NCBI GenBank assembly: GCA_004553485.1
Contig: SFLG01000004.1
Location: 1 to 43,980 of the forward strand
Direction of reading: 5' to 3'
DNA length: 43,980 nt
Source of the DNA: Bacteroidales bacterium
GTDB taxonomy: Bacteria > Bacteroidota > Bacteroidia > Bacteroidales > Muribaculaceae
Under the pieces are notes generated by a model. It had not been told where the DNA came from and ran no database searches. It saw only the letters and a list, made by a program, of their open reading frames with translations. The number at the start of each line of letters is the position of its first letter. The stretch's first letter is position 1. The position numbers and the translations under genes are program-made. Shown here in pieces: positions 1 through 10,090 of the stretch.

Positions 1-83
1 CCGCCAACGGCAAGCCCCGACGACGCCATCACCGCCCCAAATCGGGCGGCGGCAAGGTCAAGGATGGAAGCGACAGGCAATAG
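1..83 (+). CDS. 3' end of an unidentified gene (partial)
   Basis: Reading from base 3 the frame is open to a TAG at 81-83 and encodes a very basic, Gly/Lys/Arg/His-rich tail (about 26 residues, including a RRRHHRP stretch and a GGGK stretch). Such tails are common at the C-termini of RNA- or DNA-binding proteins in Bacteroidales, but the conserved part lies outside the window and no family can be named. A hairpin at 107-158 follows and would suit its terminator. Other frames also stay open over this short span, so the frame choice is tentative. Confidence 0.35.
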   Translation, partial: ANGKPRRRHHRPKSGGGKVKDGSDRQ

Positions 84-105
84 CCTCCGCCCCAGGCCAA
101 AGACA

Positions 106-160
106 TACCCCGCCGCGCGATTTTCGGCTCGTACCGTACCGAATTTTGCCGGCGGGGTTT
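106..160 (+). terminator. Long hairpin after the partial gene
   Basis: ACCCCGCCG (107-115) pairs with CGGCGGGGT (150-158). The loop contains a second inner stem, TTCGG with CCGAA. A short T run (TTTAAC) follows. It is a plausible but weak intrinsic terminator. Confidence 0.4.
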
Positions 161-243
161 AACATTGTCTGACAAAACGGGCCGGCGGCAGAAAAATATT
201 GCTAAAATATTTGTTGAAAACTAACTTATATTTAAAAAAGTTG

Positions 244-251
244 TATCTTTG
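244..251 (+). promoter_or_regulatory. Candidate -7 box for the protease gene
   Basis: TATCTTTG matches the TAnnTTTG consensus of the Bacteroidetes primary sigma factor and sits in AT-rich DNA. The -33 element is not recognisable. Confidence 0.45.
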
Positions 252-476
252 CCGTTGAACTTTAGATTTTTGCGCGATTTTGCTTTGATTTTATTAAACT
301 GCCAATAGAGTTTTTAAAATCGGCAAAGAGATGCAGACCTCGGTTCCAATCATTTTCCGAGTCTTTTCCGATTCGTTTTCCTTTCATTTCCGAGGCAATT
401 TTCCAATTCAAAGTTTGCCGTAGATATATATACCTGACTTAAAACCTATCCATTAATCACAAATAATTTATCGCTT

Positions 477-3400
477 ATGCAATCATTCCTCAGGAAAGTC
501 CTTCTTGTAGCTTTAATAGCTATGGGACTGGACTTTGGAGCGTTTGCGGCTGTCGCGCCCACCAAGGGCGTGATACGCGTCAAGTTGCAGCCCGAGGTGG
601 CGGCCAAGCTGGGAGCACAACCCCGCAAGGCTGTCAACGGCGTGCTGCAGACCGGCACCTCGCCGCTCGACAACGCTGTAAAACTGGTGGGAGCGGTGCG
701 CATCGAACCGATGCTGCCACCGTCGCCCAAGTATGCCGCACAGCGCGCCAAATACGGCCTCGACCGCTGGTACACCGTCAGCTTCGACGGTAACGTCAGC
801 CCCGAACAGGCCCGCAAGGTGTTTGCCGCAGCGGCGGGCGTAGAGCGCTCCGAGACAGTGACACCGATGTCGCTGCAGGAGGGCCGCGGAACCTTCCGCC
901 TGCTCAAACGCAACGCCGCCCCGCGTGCCGCAGCCTCGGCTATGCCGTGGAACGACCCGCAGATGTCGCTCCAGTGGCACTACCAAAACTTCGGCGACAT
1001 ACCCTACAGCGTCGCCGGAGCCGACATCAACCTCTTTGACGCCTGGAAGGTCTCGACCGGCTCGCCCGACGTTGTCGTCGCCATCATCGACGGCGGTATC
1101 GACACCAGCCACGAGGACCTGAGCCAGAACCTCTACGTCAACCTGGCCGAGCTCAACGGCGAGGCCGGCAAGGACGATGACGGCAACGGTTATGTCGACG
1201 ATATCTACGGCTTCAACTTCTGCACCAACGAAGGCAAGATTTATCCCCACAACCACGGCACCCACGTGGCCGGCACCGTAGCCGCCGTCAACAACAACGG
1301 CATCGGCGTGGCCGGCGTGGCCGGCGGCGACGGCTCGGTACAGACGGGCGTGCGCCTGATGTCGTGCCAGGTCTTTGACCCGCGCAGCGGCGCCGGCCAG
1401 GGCGACTTTGCCAAGGCCCTCGTCTACGCCTGCGAGAACGGCGCCAGCATCGCGCAGTGCTCGTGGGGCTGGGACAGCCCGGACTACTACGAGCAGGCCG
1501 TCCTCGACGCCATCGACTACTTCACCGAACAGGCCCGCGGACCGCGCATGACCGGCGGCCTCTGCATCTTCGCCATGGGCAACACCGGCGAGACCGGCGA
1601 CTTCTACCCCGCATCGTACGAGCCCTGCGTCGCCGTTACGGCCATGACCTCCGAGCTCACCCCCGCCCCCTACTCGAGCAACGGCCCCAAGGCCGACATC
1701 GTCGCTCCCGGCGGCCTGCTCGACTACGGCGAGCTGCAGGGCGTGCTCTCCACCCTGCCGCACAACCAGTACGGCTACAGCGAGGGCACCTCGATGGCTA
1801 CACCGCACGTGTCGGGTGTCGCCGCCCTGGTGCTCAGCAAGTTCGGCTCGCCCACCTTTACCTCCGAGACCCTGCGCACACAGCTGCTCAGCTCGGTCAA
1901 CGACTTCTACGGCCACGGCAGCAACAGCGCTGTCGCCGGCAACTTCGGCTCGGGCTACCTCGACGCCGCAAAGGCTATGACGATGGACCAGGACGCCGCT
2001 CCCACAGCGGTTGCCGACTTCACCCTCACCGCAGCCCAGGACTACATCCACGTGCAGTGGGAAGTTCCTGCCGGCGGCGACAGCCACATTATATATTATT
2101 CCAAGTCGCCCTTCAACGCACAGGACGACCTGACGGCACTGTCGTCGAAGGTGGTCGACACCAAGTTCCTCAACCCCGGCGAGACAGCCTCGGCCGAGCT
2201 TGACCGCCTCGACCCCCTGACCAAGTACTACATCGCCATCCGGGCCGTCAACCGCTGGGGCCAGGCTTCGCCCCTGTCGGCCGTGAAGGAGGCAACCACC
2301 AACGCCGGCCCCAAGCTCACCGTCGACCAGACCTCCCTGTCGATGAAAACCACCGCCGACGCCCCCGTCGCCACCGCCACCCTCGCCATCGGCAATGACG
2401 CCGAGGGCCTGCTCAAGTGGAAGGCCTCGAAGAACACGCGCACGGTATCGATGCAGAGCGTGGCCCGTCCCGCTCCCGGCGACGTACAGGCCTACAAGGG
2501 CAAAATCGCCACTGCCGACGCCCGCCGCCGCGCAGCCTCGGTAAAGCCCGAATACAACGCCGACGACTATCCCGCCGAAATCTACGAGTACGAGACACTG
2601 TGGGCGATGATCGGCGACACCGACAAGAGCCTGCCCAACTCGCTGGCTCAGTGGTTCCGTGTCGACCCCGACAAGTATCCCCAGGGCTTCAACCTCACCA
2701 CGCTGTGGTTCCAGGGCCCCGAGCGCAGCTCGGCCACCACTCCCGTCATCGAAATCTACAAGGGTGACATGGCCATCTCGGCGGCTTCGCTGATACAGAA
2801 GGTAGGCTACACGATGTTCTTCCACAACTACCCCATCTCGCTCCAGGAGCAGCTCTACTTCGCCCCCGGCGAGAGCTTCTGGGTAGTCGCCCACTTCCCG
2901 GGCGGCCAGGAGGGCTACATGCTGCCCATGGCACGCACCGCCGGCACCGACAAGAGCAACACGGCATACATGTCCAACGACAACGGCGCAAGCTGGAACC
3001 GCCTCTCCGAGGCCCTCAAGGGCAGCATATACGAGGCACAGGCCGAGCAGTTTGTCTGGGGCGTGAAGGCACGCTCGCTCAATCCCGACTTCAGCGGCTT
3101 CCTCGAGCTCAACCCCGAGGAGGGCACCGTCATGCCCGGCCAGAAGCAGGAGGTTGCCCTCAGCGCCGACGGCAGCAAGCTCGTCAACGGCACATACAAC
3201 TTCAACCTCAGACTCACCTCCAACGAGTCGGGCAGCCCCGTCACCACCATCCCCGTCAGCCTCAGCGTCAGCGGCAACAAGCCCGACGTGGTAGTGCCCA
3301 AGGTGGTAGACTTCGGCTCGCTGCTGGTAGGACAGAGCAAGACGCTCACCGTCGAGGTCTACAACCGCGGCTTCGGCTCGGCTCGCGGCTCGGCGTGGGG

Positions 3401-6400
3401 CGCCAACATCAACAGCAACAAAATCGTCAGCTCGAGCGAGCACTTCGCCGGTCCCGACGTAATCTCGGGCGGCTTCCCCGCCCGCGCCCGCTCGACCGTT
3501 GACCTCACCTTCGCCCCCAAGGCCGAGGGCTCGCACACCGGCACCATCACCATCACCGACTATGACGGCAACAGCTACCGCATTCTCGTCCAGGGTGCCG
3601 CCACGATGCCCGCACAGCTGGCCGTAGAGCCCGCCGTTGTCGACGCCGGCACAATCGCCGTCGGCGACGAGCCCCGCGAGCTCTCCTTCAAGGTGACCAA
3701 CACCGGCAAATACCCCCTCGAGTACGTCTTCCCCACCTTCTCCGACGAGACCGTCGAAGGCGCAGCCTCGCTGCACAAGTTCGGGTACACCGTGGCCTCG
3801 ACACTCGAGGGATACGACGCCTTCGAGTACAGCGCTCCCGTTCAGGTTATCGGCGCCAAGGACCTGGCTTCGACATTCACCGACGACAACTACGTCAGCG
3901 GTGCCATCAGCCTGCCCTTCAGCTTCCCCTACTACGGCAAGAGCTATGACAAACTCTACATCACCTCGTTCGGCGGCGTGATGTTCGCCCTGAACCAAGA
4001 GGTCATGCGCGAGCCCCTCACCCCGGACAGCTACGGCTTGCCCGGCACAGGCCTGATATGCGCCTGGGGACGCCAGCTGCAGATGGGTCCCGACTCGCAC
4101 GTCGAGTACGGAACGGCCGACGGCAAGTTTGTCGTCAATTTCCGCAATGTCCTCGGTCTGGTTTACGCCAGCGACTACGCCCCCGTATCGTTCCGCATCG
4201 TCCTGTCGCCCAACGGTGACATCGAGATGTTCTACGACGACTACGAGGCCATGAACTTCTTCCAGGGGGGCTCGACCCTCTTCTGCGGCATCAACGACCC
4301 CGCCGTCAGCGATGTCGTCACCGTCACCAGCTCTGACATGGCCGACTACTGGGGCACCGACGAGCCCACCGCCGACAACTCGCGCTACAGCCTGTTCACC
4401 TCGGGCACCGCCGTGCGCTTCACCGCGCCCCAGACACGCTTTGTCACCGCCCTGGCTCCCGCCTACGGCCTCGTCACTCCCGGCGAGTCGGTAGAGATAA
4501 AGGCCACCGTGGCCATCAACGACGCCATGGTTGCCGGCCCCACCGTCAACAACCTGGCCATCGTCACCAACGACCCGCAGCCCGCCGTACGCGCCGTACG
4601 CTTTGAGGCCATCGTCTCGGCCGAAGGTCTCGCCCCCGCCGTCGACATCGCCTCTACCGACATCGACTTCGGCAGCGTCTTCCGCACCAGCGAGCTCGTC
4701 GTCCCCGTCACCGTACGCAACACGGGCCGCAACGACCTCAACATCACCGGCGCCACCTTTGCCGGCACCTCCGGCATGACCGTCGGCACCGAGCTCCCCG
4801 CAGTGCTCAAGCCCGGTCTGGCTCTCGACCTGCTCGTGACAGTACCCACCGAGACCGAGGGCGCTCTGGCCGACAAGCTCACCGTGGCAACCGATGCCGG
4901 CGACACCGAAGTGTCGATCCACGGCACGGTAATCGGCACCCCCGTGGTCGAGCTCTCGCTCAACGCCCTTGACGAGACCGTCCTCTCGGGCACGCCCCTT
5001 GCCAAGACCCTCGAAGTCAGCAACACCGGCAACGAGGACCTTACCTACACCGTCACCGGTGACGAGCTCGTCAACGCCACCGTGCCCGAAAAGGCCGACG
5101 CCGTCGTCTCCTACTCGTACCGCCAGGCCGTGGACGGCAAGTGTGCCTTCGACTGGATCGACATCACCGCCGACCCCGAGGCCGAGCAGCACGCCTTCCG
5201 CTACTACAACGAGCACGACTGGATCGCAGTCGACCTGCCCTTCCAGTTCCCCTTCTACGGCAAGAAGTACAGCCGCATCTACATCTACAACACCGGCTTT
5301 GTCAGCTTCACCGAGCGCCACGACGACCGCCTCTGGCCCGAGCCTCCCGCAGCATTCCCCAACGAGACGGTTTACACCAACCTCATCGCTCCCTACTGGG
5401 GCCTGCACTCGATGAACACCACCAAGACCGCCGGCACCTACCACAAGGTGTCCGAGCACCAGGCCGTAATCAGCTTCCTCGAGTACGGTAACTCGCTCAA
5501 CGCCGGCGTGGACTTCCAGCTCATCCTCAACGACGACGGCTCGTTCAAGTTCCAGTACAAGGCCCACGACGAGTATGCCCAGCTTCTGGGCGCCTTCGGC
5601 CTGGCCGGCATCAGCGACGAAAACGGCGAACAGTACGTCCGTCTGCCCGACCGCTCGATTGCCTTCGGCAACGCCGTCGCCTTCACTCCCATCCGTCAGA
5701 ATACCCTCAAACCCGGCGAGAAGGACGAGGTCACCCTGACCTTCGACACCGACCGCCTGGCCGGCTCCTACACCGGCGCCGTCAAAGTGTCCACCAACGC
5801 CCCGCACGCCGAGAGCATCGAAATCCCCGCTGCCCTCACCGTCACCGGCGAGGCCAAGCCCGTGATACCCTCGGAGGTCAGCGAGACACACGTGATGGGC
5901 TACTCCAGCACCGACTACTCTGACCCGTTGGTGCAGATGGGCGCACGCTACAGCGCATACTTCAACGTCGCCAACGAGGGCACAGCCCCCATCACCGTCA
6001 CCGACGTCTCGTACGAGTCGCCGATGATCGAAGACGAGTGGTGGGGCGGACAGGTGCCCGCATTCTACCTCTTCGCCAACCTCGAAGGCGTCGACTGGAT
6101 AACAGGCGAGCCCACCGGCAAGAAGGAGTGGCAGCAGGTCGGGAACGGCTCCTTCAGCCCCGTCACCGTGGGCAAGGAACCCCTCGAGTTTGCCGTACCG
6201 ATGATGGAAGGCGAATACTGGATGACGCCCGGCGAGTACACCATCACCGTCACCATCACCTACGTCGAAGGTGCGGCCGACGCCGGTAGCGGCGAAGGCG
6301 GCGGCGACAGCGGCATAGGCGGCTTGGAGCCCCTGGCCGAGGGCGAGAACGGCACACACACCGCCGTCGTCACCGTACGCTTAATCGTCACTCCCGCGCC

Positions 6401-8300
6401 CCAGATGGTGCTCGACAAGGAGGAAATCGCCGTCACCAACGCCGACGACGACCTTGTCACCACCGAGACCGTCGTCATCGGCAACAACGGCCAGTACGAC
6501 CTCGAATACAGCCTCGAGATTGATCCCACCGGCGTAGGCGACCAGGGTGCCGGCGACATCGGCGGCGGAGGCATCGACCCGATGTCGAAGGTGCGCGCCG
6601 CCAAGGGTGCCGCTCCCGACGTCCTCGCCGAGGGCAACTTCGGCGCCAAGCTCAAGAAGGCCATCGCCAAGGCCGGCGAGCAGACCTACCACGTCTTTGA
6701 GGCTCCCGCCGACTTCGACTTCAACCGCGCCCTGTTCTACAGCGTCATGCCCGGCAACTCGACTTCGTACAACTACGGCGCCAACAGCCTGCTCGACGTC
6801 TACAAGGCATCCGTAGCCTTCAAGGCTCCCGCCGACGGCTTCAACATCTCGCACATCTACACGCCCATTAACATCGAGAGCGCGTCCAACGTCACCGTTC
6901 GCTTCGACATCGTTTCGGGCAGCGATCCCGAGACGGGCGAGGTAATCGGCTCGACCGACCTGTTCATTCCCTCGCAGAAGAACCCCAGCGTAGGCTCGTT
7001 CTACCTCGTGCCCTTCGACCGCGCCGTTTACATGAACCCCGGCGAGGAGTTCTGCGTAGTGGCTACCTTCCCCGAGGGCATCAAGTTCCCCGCTTACCTC
7101 TGTGTCAAGGAAGAGCCCGTCACCGACGGCCGCTACCTGGGCTGGACCCAGAGCTCGGGCTGGTTTGACCTGGGCCGCCTCTTCGAGAACAACTACGGCT
7201 CGTTGGGCTACGTCCTGTCGTGCCTCGAGACCAAGGCCGGCGAACCCTGGATCAAGCTGCTCAACCCCGAGACCGAAGGCAAGGTGGCTCCCGAAGCCTC
7301 CACCGAGGTGAAGGTTCAGCTCAACGCCGCGGCTACACGCCTCGAGCGCGGCAACAAGGCTATGCTCATCATCCGCTCCAACGACCCGACGATTCCCGTG
7401 GTTAACGTGCCCGTCACACTCGACCGCAACTCCGCTCCCGTCGTCGACGCTCCCGCAAGCAAGCTGTATGCACGCGAAGGCGAGCCCACCCGCGTCGAAA
7501 TTCCCGTCTCTGACCTCGACGGCGACGACGTCACCGTCACCCTCACCGACGAAAAGGGCATAGCCGCCCTCGAAGGCGCCGACGAAGCCGGCAACGTCCT
7601 CATCAGCCAGGGCACCGGCAGTGTGGCTGTCGTCCTCAGCCCCGACTTCGGACACAACGGCGACTACAGCTTCACCCTTGAGGCCGTCGACGCCAAGAGC
7701 CACGCCACCACCGTCCGCGTCAACTACCAGGTAGAGAAGGTCAACCGCGCTCCCCAGGCCGGCACCCCCGCCACCATCTCCATCCACGAGGGCGAGATAT
7801 CCGACCTCATCACCTTCTCGACCTACTTCGAGGAACCTGACGGCGAGGAGATGACCTACACCGTCGCCGTGGCCGACCAGACCGTGGCCGAGCCCTACCA
7901 GTCGCCCTCGGCAGTAATCCTGCGTGGCGTCAAGGTGGGCAAGACCACCCTCACCGTCACCGCTGCCGACCCGGCCGGACTCACCGCCACCGTCGAAATC
8001 CCCGTTGAAGTCAGCGAACAGGCCGGCATCGACGACATCGTTGCCGACAACGCCACTGACAGCGTCGTTCTCCTCGAGAACCCCGTCAGCGACGCCATCC
8101 GCCTGCTCAGCGGCTACACCGCCGACAACGTGACAATCAACGTCTTCGACATGGCCGGCACCACCGTCCTGTCGCTCCAGGCCGACCTCCACGCCGGCGA
8201 GACGCTGACCATCCCCTTCGGCGCTCCCCGCTCGGCATACCTCCTCCAGGTAACCGCCCCCGGCAAGCCCGCCCAGACCCTGCGTCTCCTCCACAACTGA
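477..8300 (+). CDS. Giant secreted subtilisin-like (S8) serine protease with T9SS tail
   Basis: A predicted extracellular or cell-surface peptidase of 2607 residues. A signal peptide covers about residues 1-24. A propeptide-like region (about 25-150) is followed by an S8 catalytic domain with the triad visible as D205 (IIDGGID), H260 (HGTHVAG) and S439 (GTSMATPH); N369 is the likely oxyanion Asn. A fibronectin III-like domain follows (about 510-610). Then comes a long chain of beta-sandwich repeats of the type often called choice-of-anchor or ASPM/Hydin-like (DFGSLLVGQ and DFGSVF motifs), including two copies of a unit with LPFxFPxYGKxY near bases 3915 and 5235. A cadherin-like segment lies near 2330-2500. 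The last 80 residues (NPVSDAIRL..., then a VFDMAGTTV motif) look like a type A T9SS sorting domain, so export across the outer membrane by PorU-type secretion is inferred. The start is the first ATG before the signal helix. The substrate is unknown. Confidence 0.93.
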   Translation: MQSFLRKVLLVALIAMGLDFGAFAAVAPTKGVIRVKLQPEVAAKLGAQPRKAVNGVLQTGTSPLDNAVKLVGAVRIEPMLPPSPKYAAQRAKYGLDRWYTVSFDGNVSPEQARKVFAAAAGVERSETVTPMSLQEGRGTFRLLKRNAAPRAAASAMPWNDPQMSLQWHYQNFGDIPYSVAGADINLFDAWKVSTGSPDVVVAIIDGGIDTSHEDLSQNLYVNLAELNGEAGKDDDGNGYVDDIYGFNFCTNEGKIYPHNHGTHVAGTVAAVNNNGIGVAGVAGGDGSVQTGVRLMSCQVFDPRSGAGQGDFAKALVYACENGASIAQCSWGWDSPDYYEQAVLDAIDYFTEQARGPRMTGGLCIFAMGNTGETGDFYPASYEPCVAVTAMTSELTPAPYSSNGPKADIVAPGGLLDYGELQGVLSTLPHNQYGYSEGTSMATPHVSGVAALVLSKFGSPTFTSETLRTQLLSSVNDFYGHGSNSAVAGNFGSGYLDAAKAMTMDQDAAPTAVADFTLTAAQDYIHVQWEVPAGGDSHIIYYSKSPFNAQDDLTALSSKVVDTKFLNPGETASAELDRLDPLTKYYIAIRAVNRWGQASPLSAVKEATTNAGPKLTVDQTSLSMKTTADAPVATATLAIGNDAEGLLKWKASKNTRTVSMQSVARPAPGDVQAYKGKIATADARRRAASVKPEYNADDYPAEIYEYETLWAMIGDTDKSLPNSLAQWFRVDPDKYPQGFNLTTLWFQGPERSSATTPVIEIYKGDMAISAASLIQKVGYTMFFHNYPISLQEQLYFAPGESFWVVAHFPGGQEGYMLPMARTAGTDKSNTAYMSNDNGASWNRLSEALKGSIYEAQAEQFVWGVKARSLNPDFSGFLELNPEEGTVMPGQKQEVALSADGSKLVNGTYNFNLRLTSNESGSPVTTIPVSLSVSGNKPDVVVPKVVDFGSLLVGQSKTLTVEVYNRGFGSARGSAWGANINSNKIVSSSEHFAGPDVISGGFPARARSTVDLTFAPKAEGSHTGTITITDYDGNSYRILVQGAATMPAQLAVEPAVVDAGTIAVGDEPRELSFKVTNTGKYPLEYVFPTFSDETVEGAASLHKFGYTVASTLEGYDAFEYSAPVQVIGAKDLASTFTDDNYVSGAISLPFSFPYYGKSYDKLYITSFGGVMFALNQEVMREPLTPDSYGLPGTGLICAWGRQLQMGPDSHVEYGTADGKFVVNFRNVLGLVYASDYAPVSFRIVLSPNGDIEMFYDDYEAMNFFQGGSTLFCGINDPAVSDVVTVTSSDMADYWGTDEPTADNSRYSLFTSGTAVRFTAPQTRFVTALAPAYGLVTPGESVEIKATVAINDAMVAGPTVNNLAIVTNDPQPAVRAVRFEAIVSAEGLAPAVDIASTDIDFGSVFRTSELVVPVTVRNTGRNDLNITGATFAGTSGMTVGTELPAVLKPGLALDLLVTVPTETEGALADKLTVATDAGDTEVSIHGTVIGTPVVELSLNALDETVLSGTPLAKTLEVSNTGNEDLTYTVTGDELVNATVPEKADAVVSYSYRQAVDGKCAFDWIDITADPEAEQHAFRYYNEHDWIAVDLPFQFPFYGKKYSRIYIYNTGFVSFTERHDDRLWPEPPAAFPNETVYTNLIAPYWGLHSMNTTKTAGTYHKVSEHQAVISFLEYGNSLNAGVDFQLILNDDGSFKFQYKAHDEYAQLLGAFGLAGISDENGEQYVRLPDRSIAFGNAVAFTPIRQNTLKPGEKDEVTLTFDTDRLAGSYTGAVKVSTNAPHAESIEIPAALTVTGEAKPVIPSEVSETHVMGYSSTDYSDPLVQMGARYSAYFNVANEGTAPITVTDVSYESPMIEDEWWGGQVPAFYLFANLEGVDWITGEPTGKKEWQQVGNGSFSPVTVGKEPLEFAVPMMEGEYWMTPGEYTITVTITYVEGAADAGSGEGGGDSGIGGLEPLAEGENGTHTAVVTVRLIVTPAPQMVLDKEEIAVTNADDDLVTTETVVIGNNGQYDLEYSLEIDPTGVGDQGAGDIGGGGIDPMSKVRAAKGAAPDVLAEGNFGAKLKKAIAKAGEQTYHVFEAPADFDFNRALFYSVMPGNSTSYNYGANSLLDVYKASVAFKAPADGFNISHIYTPINIESASNVTVRFDIVSGSDPETGEVIGSTDLFIPSQKNPSVGSFYLVPFDRAVYMNPGEEFCVVATFPEGIKFPAYLCVKEEPVTDGRYLGWTQSSGWFDLGRLFENNYGSLGYVLSCLETKAGEPWIKLLNPETEGKVAPEASTEVKVQLNAAATRLERGNKAMLIIRSNDPTIPVVNVPVTLDRNSAPVVDAPASKLYAREGEPTRVEIPVSDLDGDDVTVTLTDEKGIAALEGADEAGNVLISQGTGSVAVVLSPDFGHNGDYSFTLEAVDAKSHATTVRVNYQVEKVNRAPQAGTPATISIHEGEISDLITFSTYFEEPDGEEMTYTVAVADQTVAEPYQSPSAVILRGVKVGKTTLTVTAADPAGLTATVEIPVEVSEQAGIDDIVADNATDSVVLLENPVSDAIRLLSGYTADNVTINVFDMAGTTVLSLQADLHAGETLTIPFGAPRSAYLLQVTAPGKPAQTLRLLHN

Positions 8301-8323
8301 ACCCGCTAATCACCACCTCCCCC

Positions 8324-8355
8324 AAGGCTGCGCCCCCACCGGCGCAGCCTTTTTT
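8324..8355 (+). terminator. Intrinsic terminator of the protease gene
   Basis: An 11-bp perfect stem, AAGGCTGCGCC (8324-8334) with GGCGCAGCCTT (8341-8351), has a 6-base loop and runs into a T tract. It sits 24 bases after the protease stop codon. Confidence 0.9.
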
Positions 8356-8365
8356 CGTCCCCCCT

Positions 8366-8396
8366 TTTGGCCTTTTGCCCAAAATCCTTACCTTTG
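8366..8396 (+). promoter_or_regulatory. Bacteroidetes-type promoter of yifB
   Basis: TTTG at 8366-8369 and TACCTTTG at 8389-8396 are separated by exactly 19 bases, an almost ideal match to the -33/-7 consensus. The yifB ATG lies 36 bases downstream. Confidence 0.8.
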
Positions 8397-8432
8397 TCTC
8401 TGCTTAATCTTCTGTAATCCTTAAATTCACCT

Positions 8433-9977
8433 ATGCTGATCAAGACTTTCGGAGGCGCCCTGACGGGCATCGACGCCATCACCGTCACTATCGAGGCGTG
8501 CACGCAACTGGGCGCCGGGCTTATGCTGGTCGGACTGCCCGACACGGCCGTCAAGGAGTCGTGCCAGCGCGTACAGGCCGCCATCACCAACATCGGCATG
8601 GAATTTCCGCGGTCTGCCCTGACGGTCAACCTCGCCCCCGCCGACGTGCGCAAGGAGGGCGGCGCATACGACCTGCCCATAGCTCTGTCGGTGCTCGTCG
8701 CCGGTGACAAGCTACAGGCCCCCGACCTTGACAAATACTACATCATGGGCGAGCTGGGCCTCGACGGCGAGGTGCGCGCCATCCGCGGCGCCCTGCCAAT
8801 GGCGATACAGGCCCGCAAAGAAGGGTTCAAGTACATGATTGTCCCCGGCGCAAACGCCTGCGAGGCCGCCGTAGTGGACAACCTCACCGTCTACGGCGTA
8901 GACAACCTGCGACAGGTAATCGACCACCTCACCGGCGCGGCAAAGCTACAGCCGACGGTGGTGGACACGCGCGCCGAGTTTGCACGCGCCCAGGCCAACT
9001 TCGACCTCGACTTCGCCGACGTCCGCGGGCAGGAGAACGTCAAGCGCGCCTTCGAGGTGGCCTGCGCCGGCGGCCACAACATTCTGCTCGTAGGCCCTCC
9101 CGGTTCGGGCAAGTCGATGATGGCCAAGCGTCTGCCCTCCATAATGCCGCCCCTGACACTCGCCGAGGCCCTCGAGACGACAAAGATACACTCCGTGGCC
9201 GGCAAGCTGGGCCGTGGCTCGATGCTGATGACAACGCGCCCCTTCCGCGCCCCTCACCACACCGTCTCCCCCGTCGCCCTCGTCGGCGGAGGCGCAAACC
9301 CCATGCCCGGCGAAATTTCGCTCGCCCACAACGGTGTGCTCCACCTCGACGAATTTCCCGAGTTCAACCGCCAGGTCCTCGAAGTGCTGCGACAGCCCCT
9401 CGAAGACCGCAAGATACTGGTGTCCAGGGCAAAATACACCGTCGAATACCCTGCCGGCTTTATGCTCGTGGCCTCGATGAACCCCTGCCCCTGTGGCTAC
9501 TACACACACCCCACACGCGCCTGCACATGCTCGCCCGGAGCAGTGGCAAAATACAAAAACCGCATCTCCGGCCCCCTGCTCGACCGCATCGACATCCAGT
9601 GCGAGATACAGCCCGTGCCGTTTGACCAGCTCAGCCAGGGACAGCCCGGCGAGAGCTCAGCCGCCATACGCGAGCGCGTCGTCGCCGCACGCGCCATCCA
9701 GGCCGACCGCTTCCGCGACAACCCGGGCATATACTGCAACGCCCAGATGACCAGCAAGATGCTGCGCCAATATTGCCGCCTCGACGACGCCTCCATGCGC
9801 CTCCTGCGCACCGCCATGGACCGTTACGACATGTCGGCCCGCGCCTACGACCGCATCCTCCGCGTCGCCCGCACCATCGCCGACCTCCACTCCGCCGCTG
9901 ACATCCTCCCCGGCCACATCCGCGAAGCCATCTCCTACCGCGCCCTCGACCGCTCCACCTGGGGCACCACCTTCTAA
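8433..9977 (+). CDS. YifB/ComM family AAA+ ATPase (Mg-chelatase-like)
   Basis: A 514-residue protein, the usual length for the family. The N-terminal ChlI-type domain (about 1-170, with VGLPDTAVKES and LAPADVRKEG) precedes a Mg-chelatase-like AAA+ core. The Walker A motif is GPPGSGKS at 221-228 and Walker B is LHLDEF with D306/E307. Four Cys (352, 354, 364, 366) form the conserved cluster characteristic of YifB/ComM, and a C-terminal helical Mg_chelatase_C domain follows. In Haemophilus and Vibrio, ComM is a hexameric helicase that promotes branch migration during natural transformation; in Bacteroidales the role is not established. It has its own promoter and is probably monocistronic. Downstream lies the transposase element, so its terminator may be supplied by the palindrome at 10025. 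Confidence 0.95.
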   Translation: MLIKTFGGALTGIDAITVTIEACTQLGAGLMLVGLPDTAVKESCQRVQAAITNIGMEFPRSALTVNLAPADVRKEGGAYDLPIALSVLVAGDKLQAPDLDKYYIMGELGLDGEVRAIRGALPMAIQARKEGFKYMIVPGANACEAAVVDNLTVYGVDNLRQVIDHLTGAAKLQPTVVDTRAEFARAQANFDLDFADVRGQENVKRAFEVACAGGHNILLVGPPGSGKSMMAKRLPSIMPPLTLAEALETTKIHSVAGKLGRGSMLMTTRPFRAPHHTVSPVALVGGGANPMPGEISLAHNGVLHLDEFPEFNRQVLEVLRQPLEDRKILVSRAKYTVEYPAGFMLVASMNPCPCGYYTHPTRACTCSPGAVAKYKNRISGPLLDRIDIQCEIQPVPFDQLSQGQPGESSAAIRERVVAARAIQADRFRDNPGIYCNAQMTSKMLRQYCRLDDASMRLLRTAMDRYDMSARAYDRILRVARTIADLHSAADILPGHIREAISYRALDRSTWGTTF

Positions 9978-10024
9978 CCACGGCACCCCACCCGGCCCCC
10001 CACCCGGCCCGTGCACCCCTCACC

Positions 10025-10050
10025 GTTATCGGTCGAGCTCGACCGATAAC
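10025..10050. repeat. Palindrome copy 1 (left of RAYT gene)
   Basis: A perfect 26-bp palindrome: GTTATCGGTCGAG followed directly by its reverse complement. The outer flank (10011-10024) contains GTGCACCCCTCACC and the inner flank is AGTA. It lies 48 bases past the yifB stop and could fold into a hairpin in transcripts of either strand. Confidence 0.95.
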
Positions 10051-10090
10051 AGTACCCCCCCCAAAAAACCACCAAGCTCCCCCTTTTTAT

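Larger units (their letters stand above)
84..476. other. Intergenic region upstream of the giant protease
   Basis: This gap of about 390 bases has no convincing gene. It holds the terminator-like hairpin, then turns AT-rich. The sequence TATCTTTG at 244-251 matches the Bacteroidetes -7 box (TAnnTTTG). No good TTTG lies 19-20 bases upstream. If this box is used, the protease mRNA would have a leader of about 215 bases. No riboswitch-like structure was recognised. Confidence 0.5.

Noticed and set aside
513..6359. A very long open frame (about 1950 codons) antisense to the giant protease, and similar long antisense frames over hutU, ftcD and susC
   Set aside because: The translations are Gly/Val/Asp-rich low-complexity text with no domain, signal or start context. 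They arise because GC-rich codon bias of the real genes removes stops from the complementary frame.
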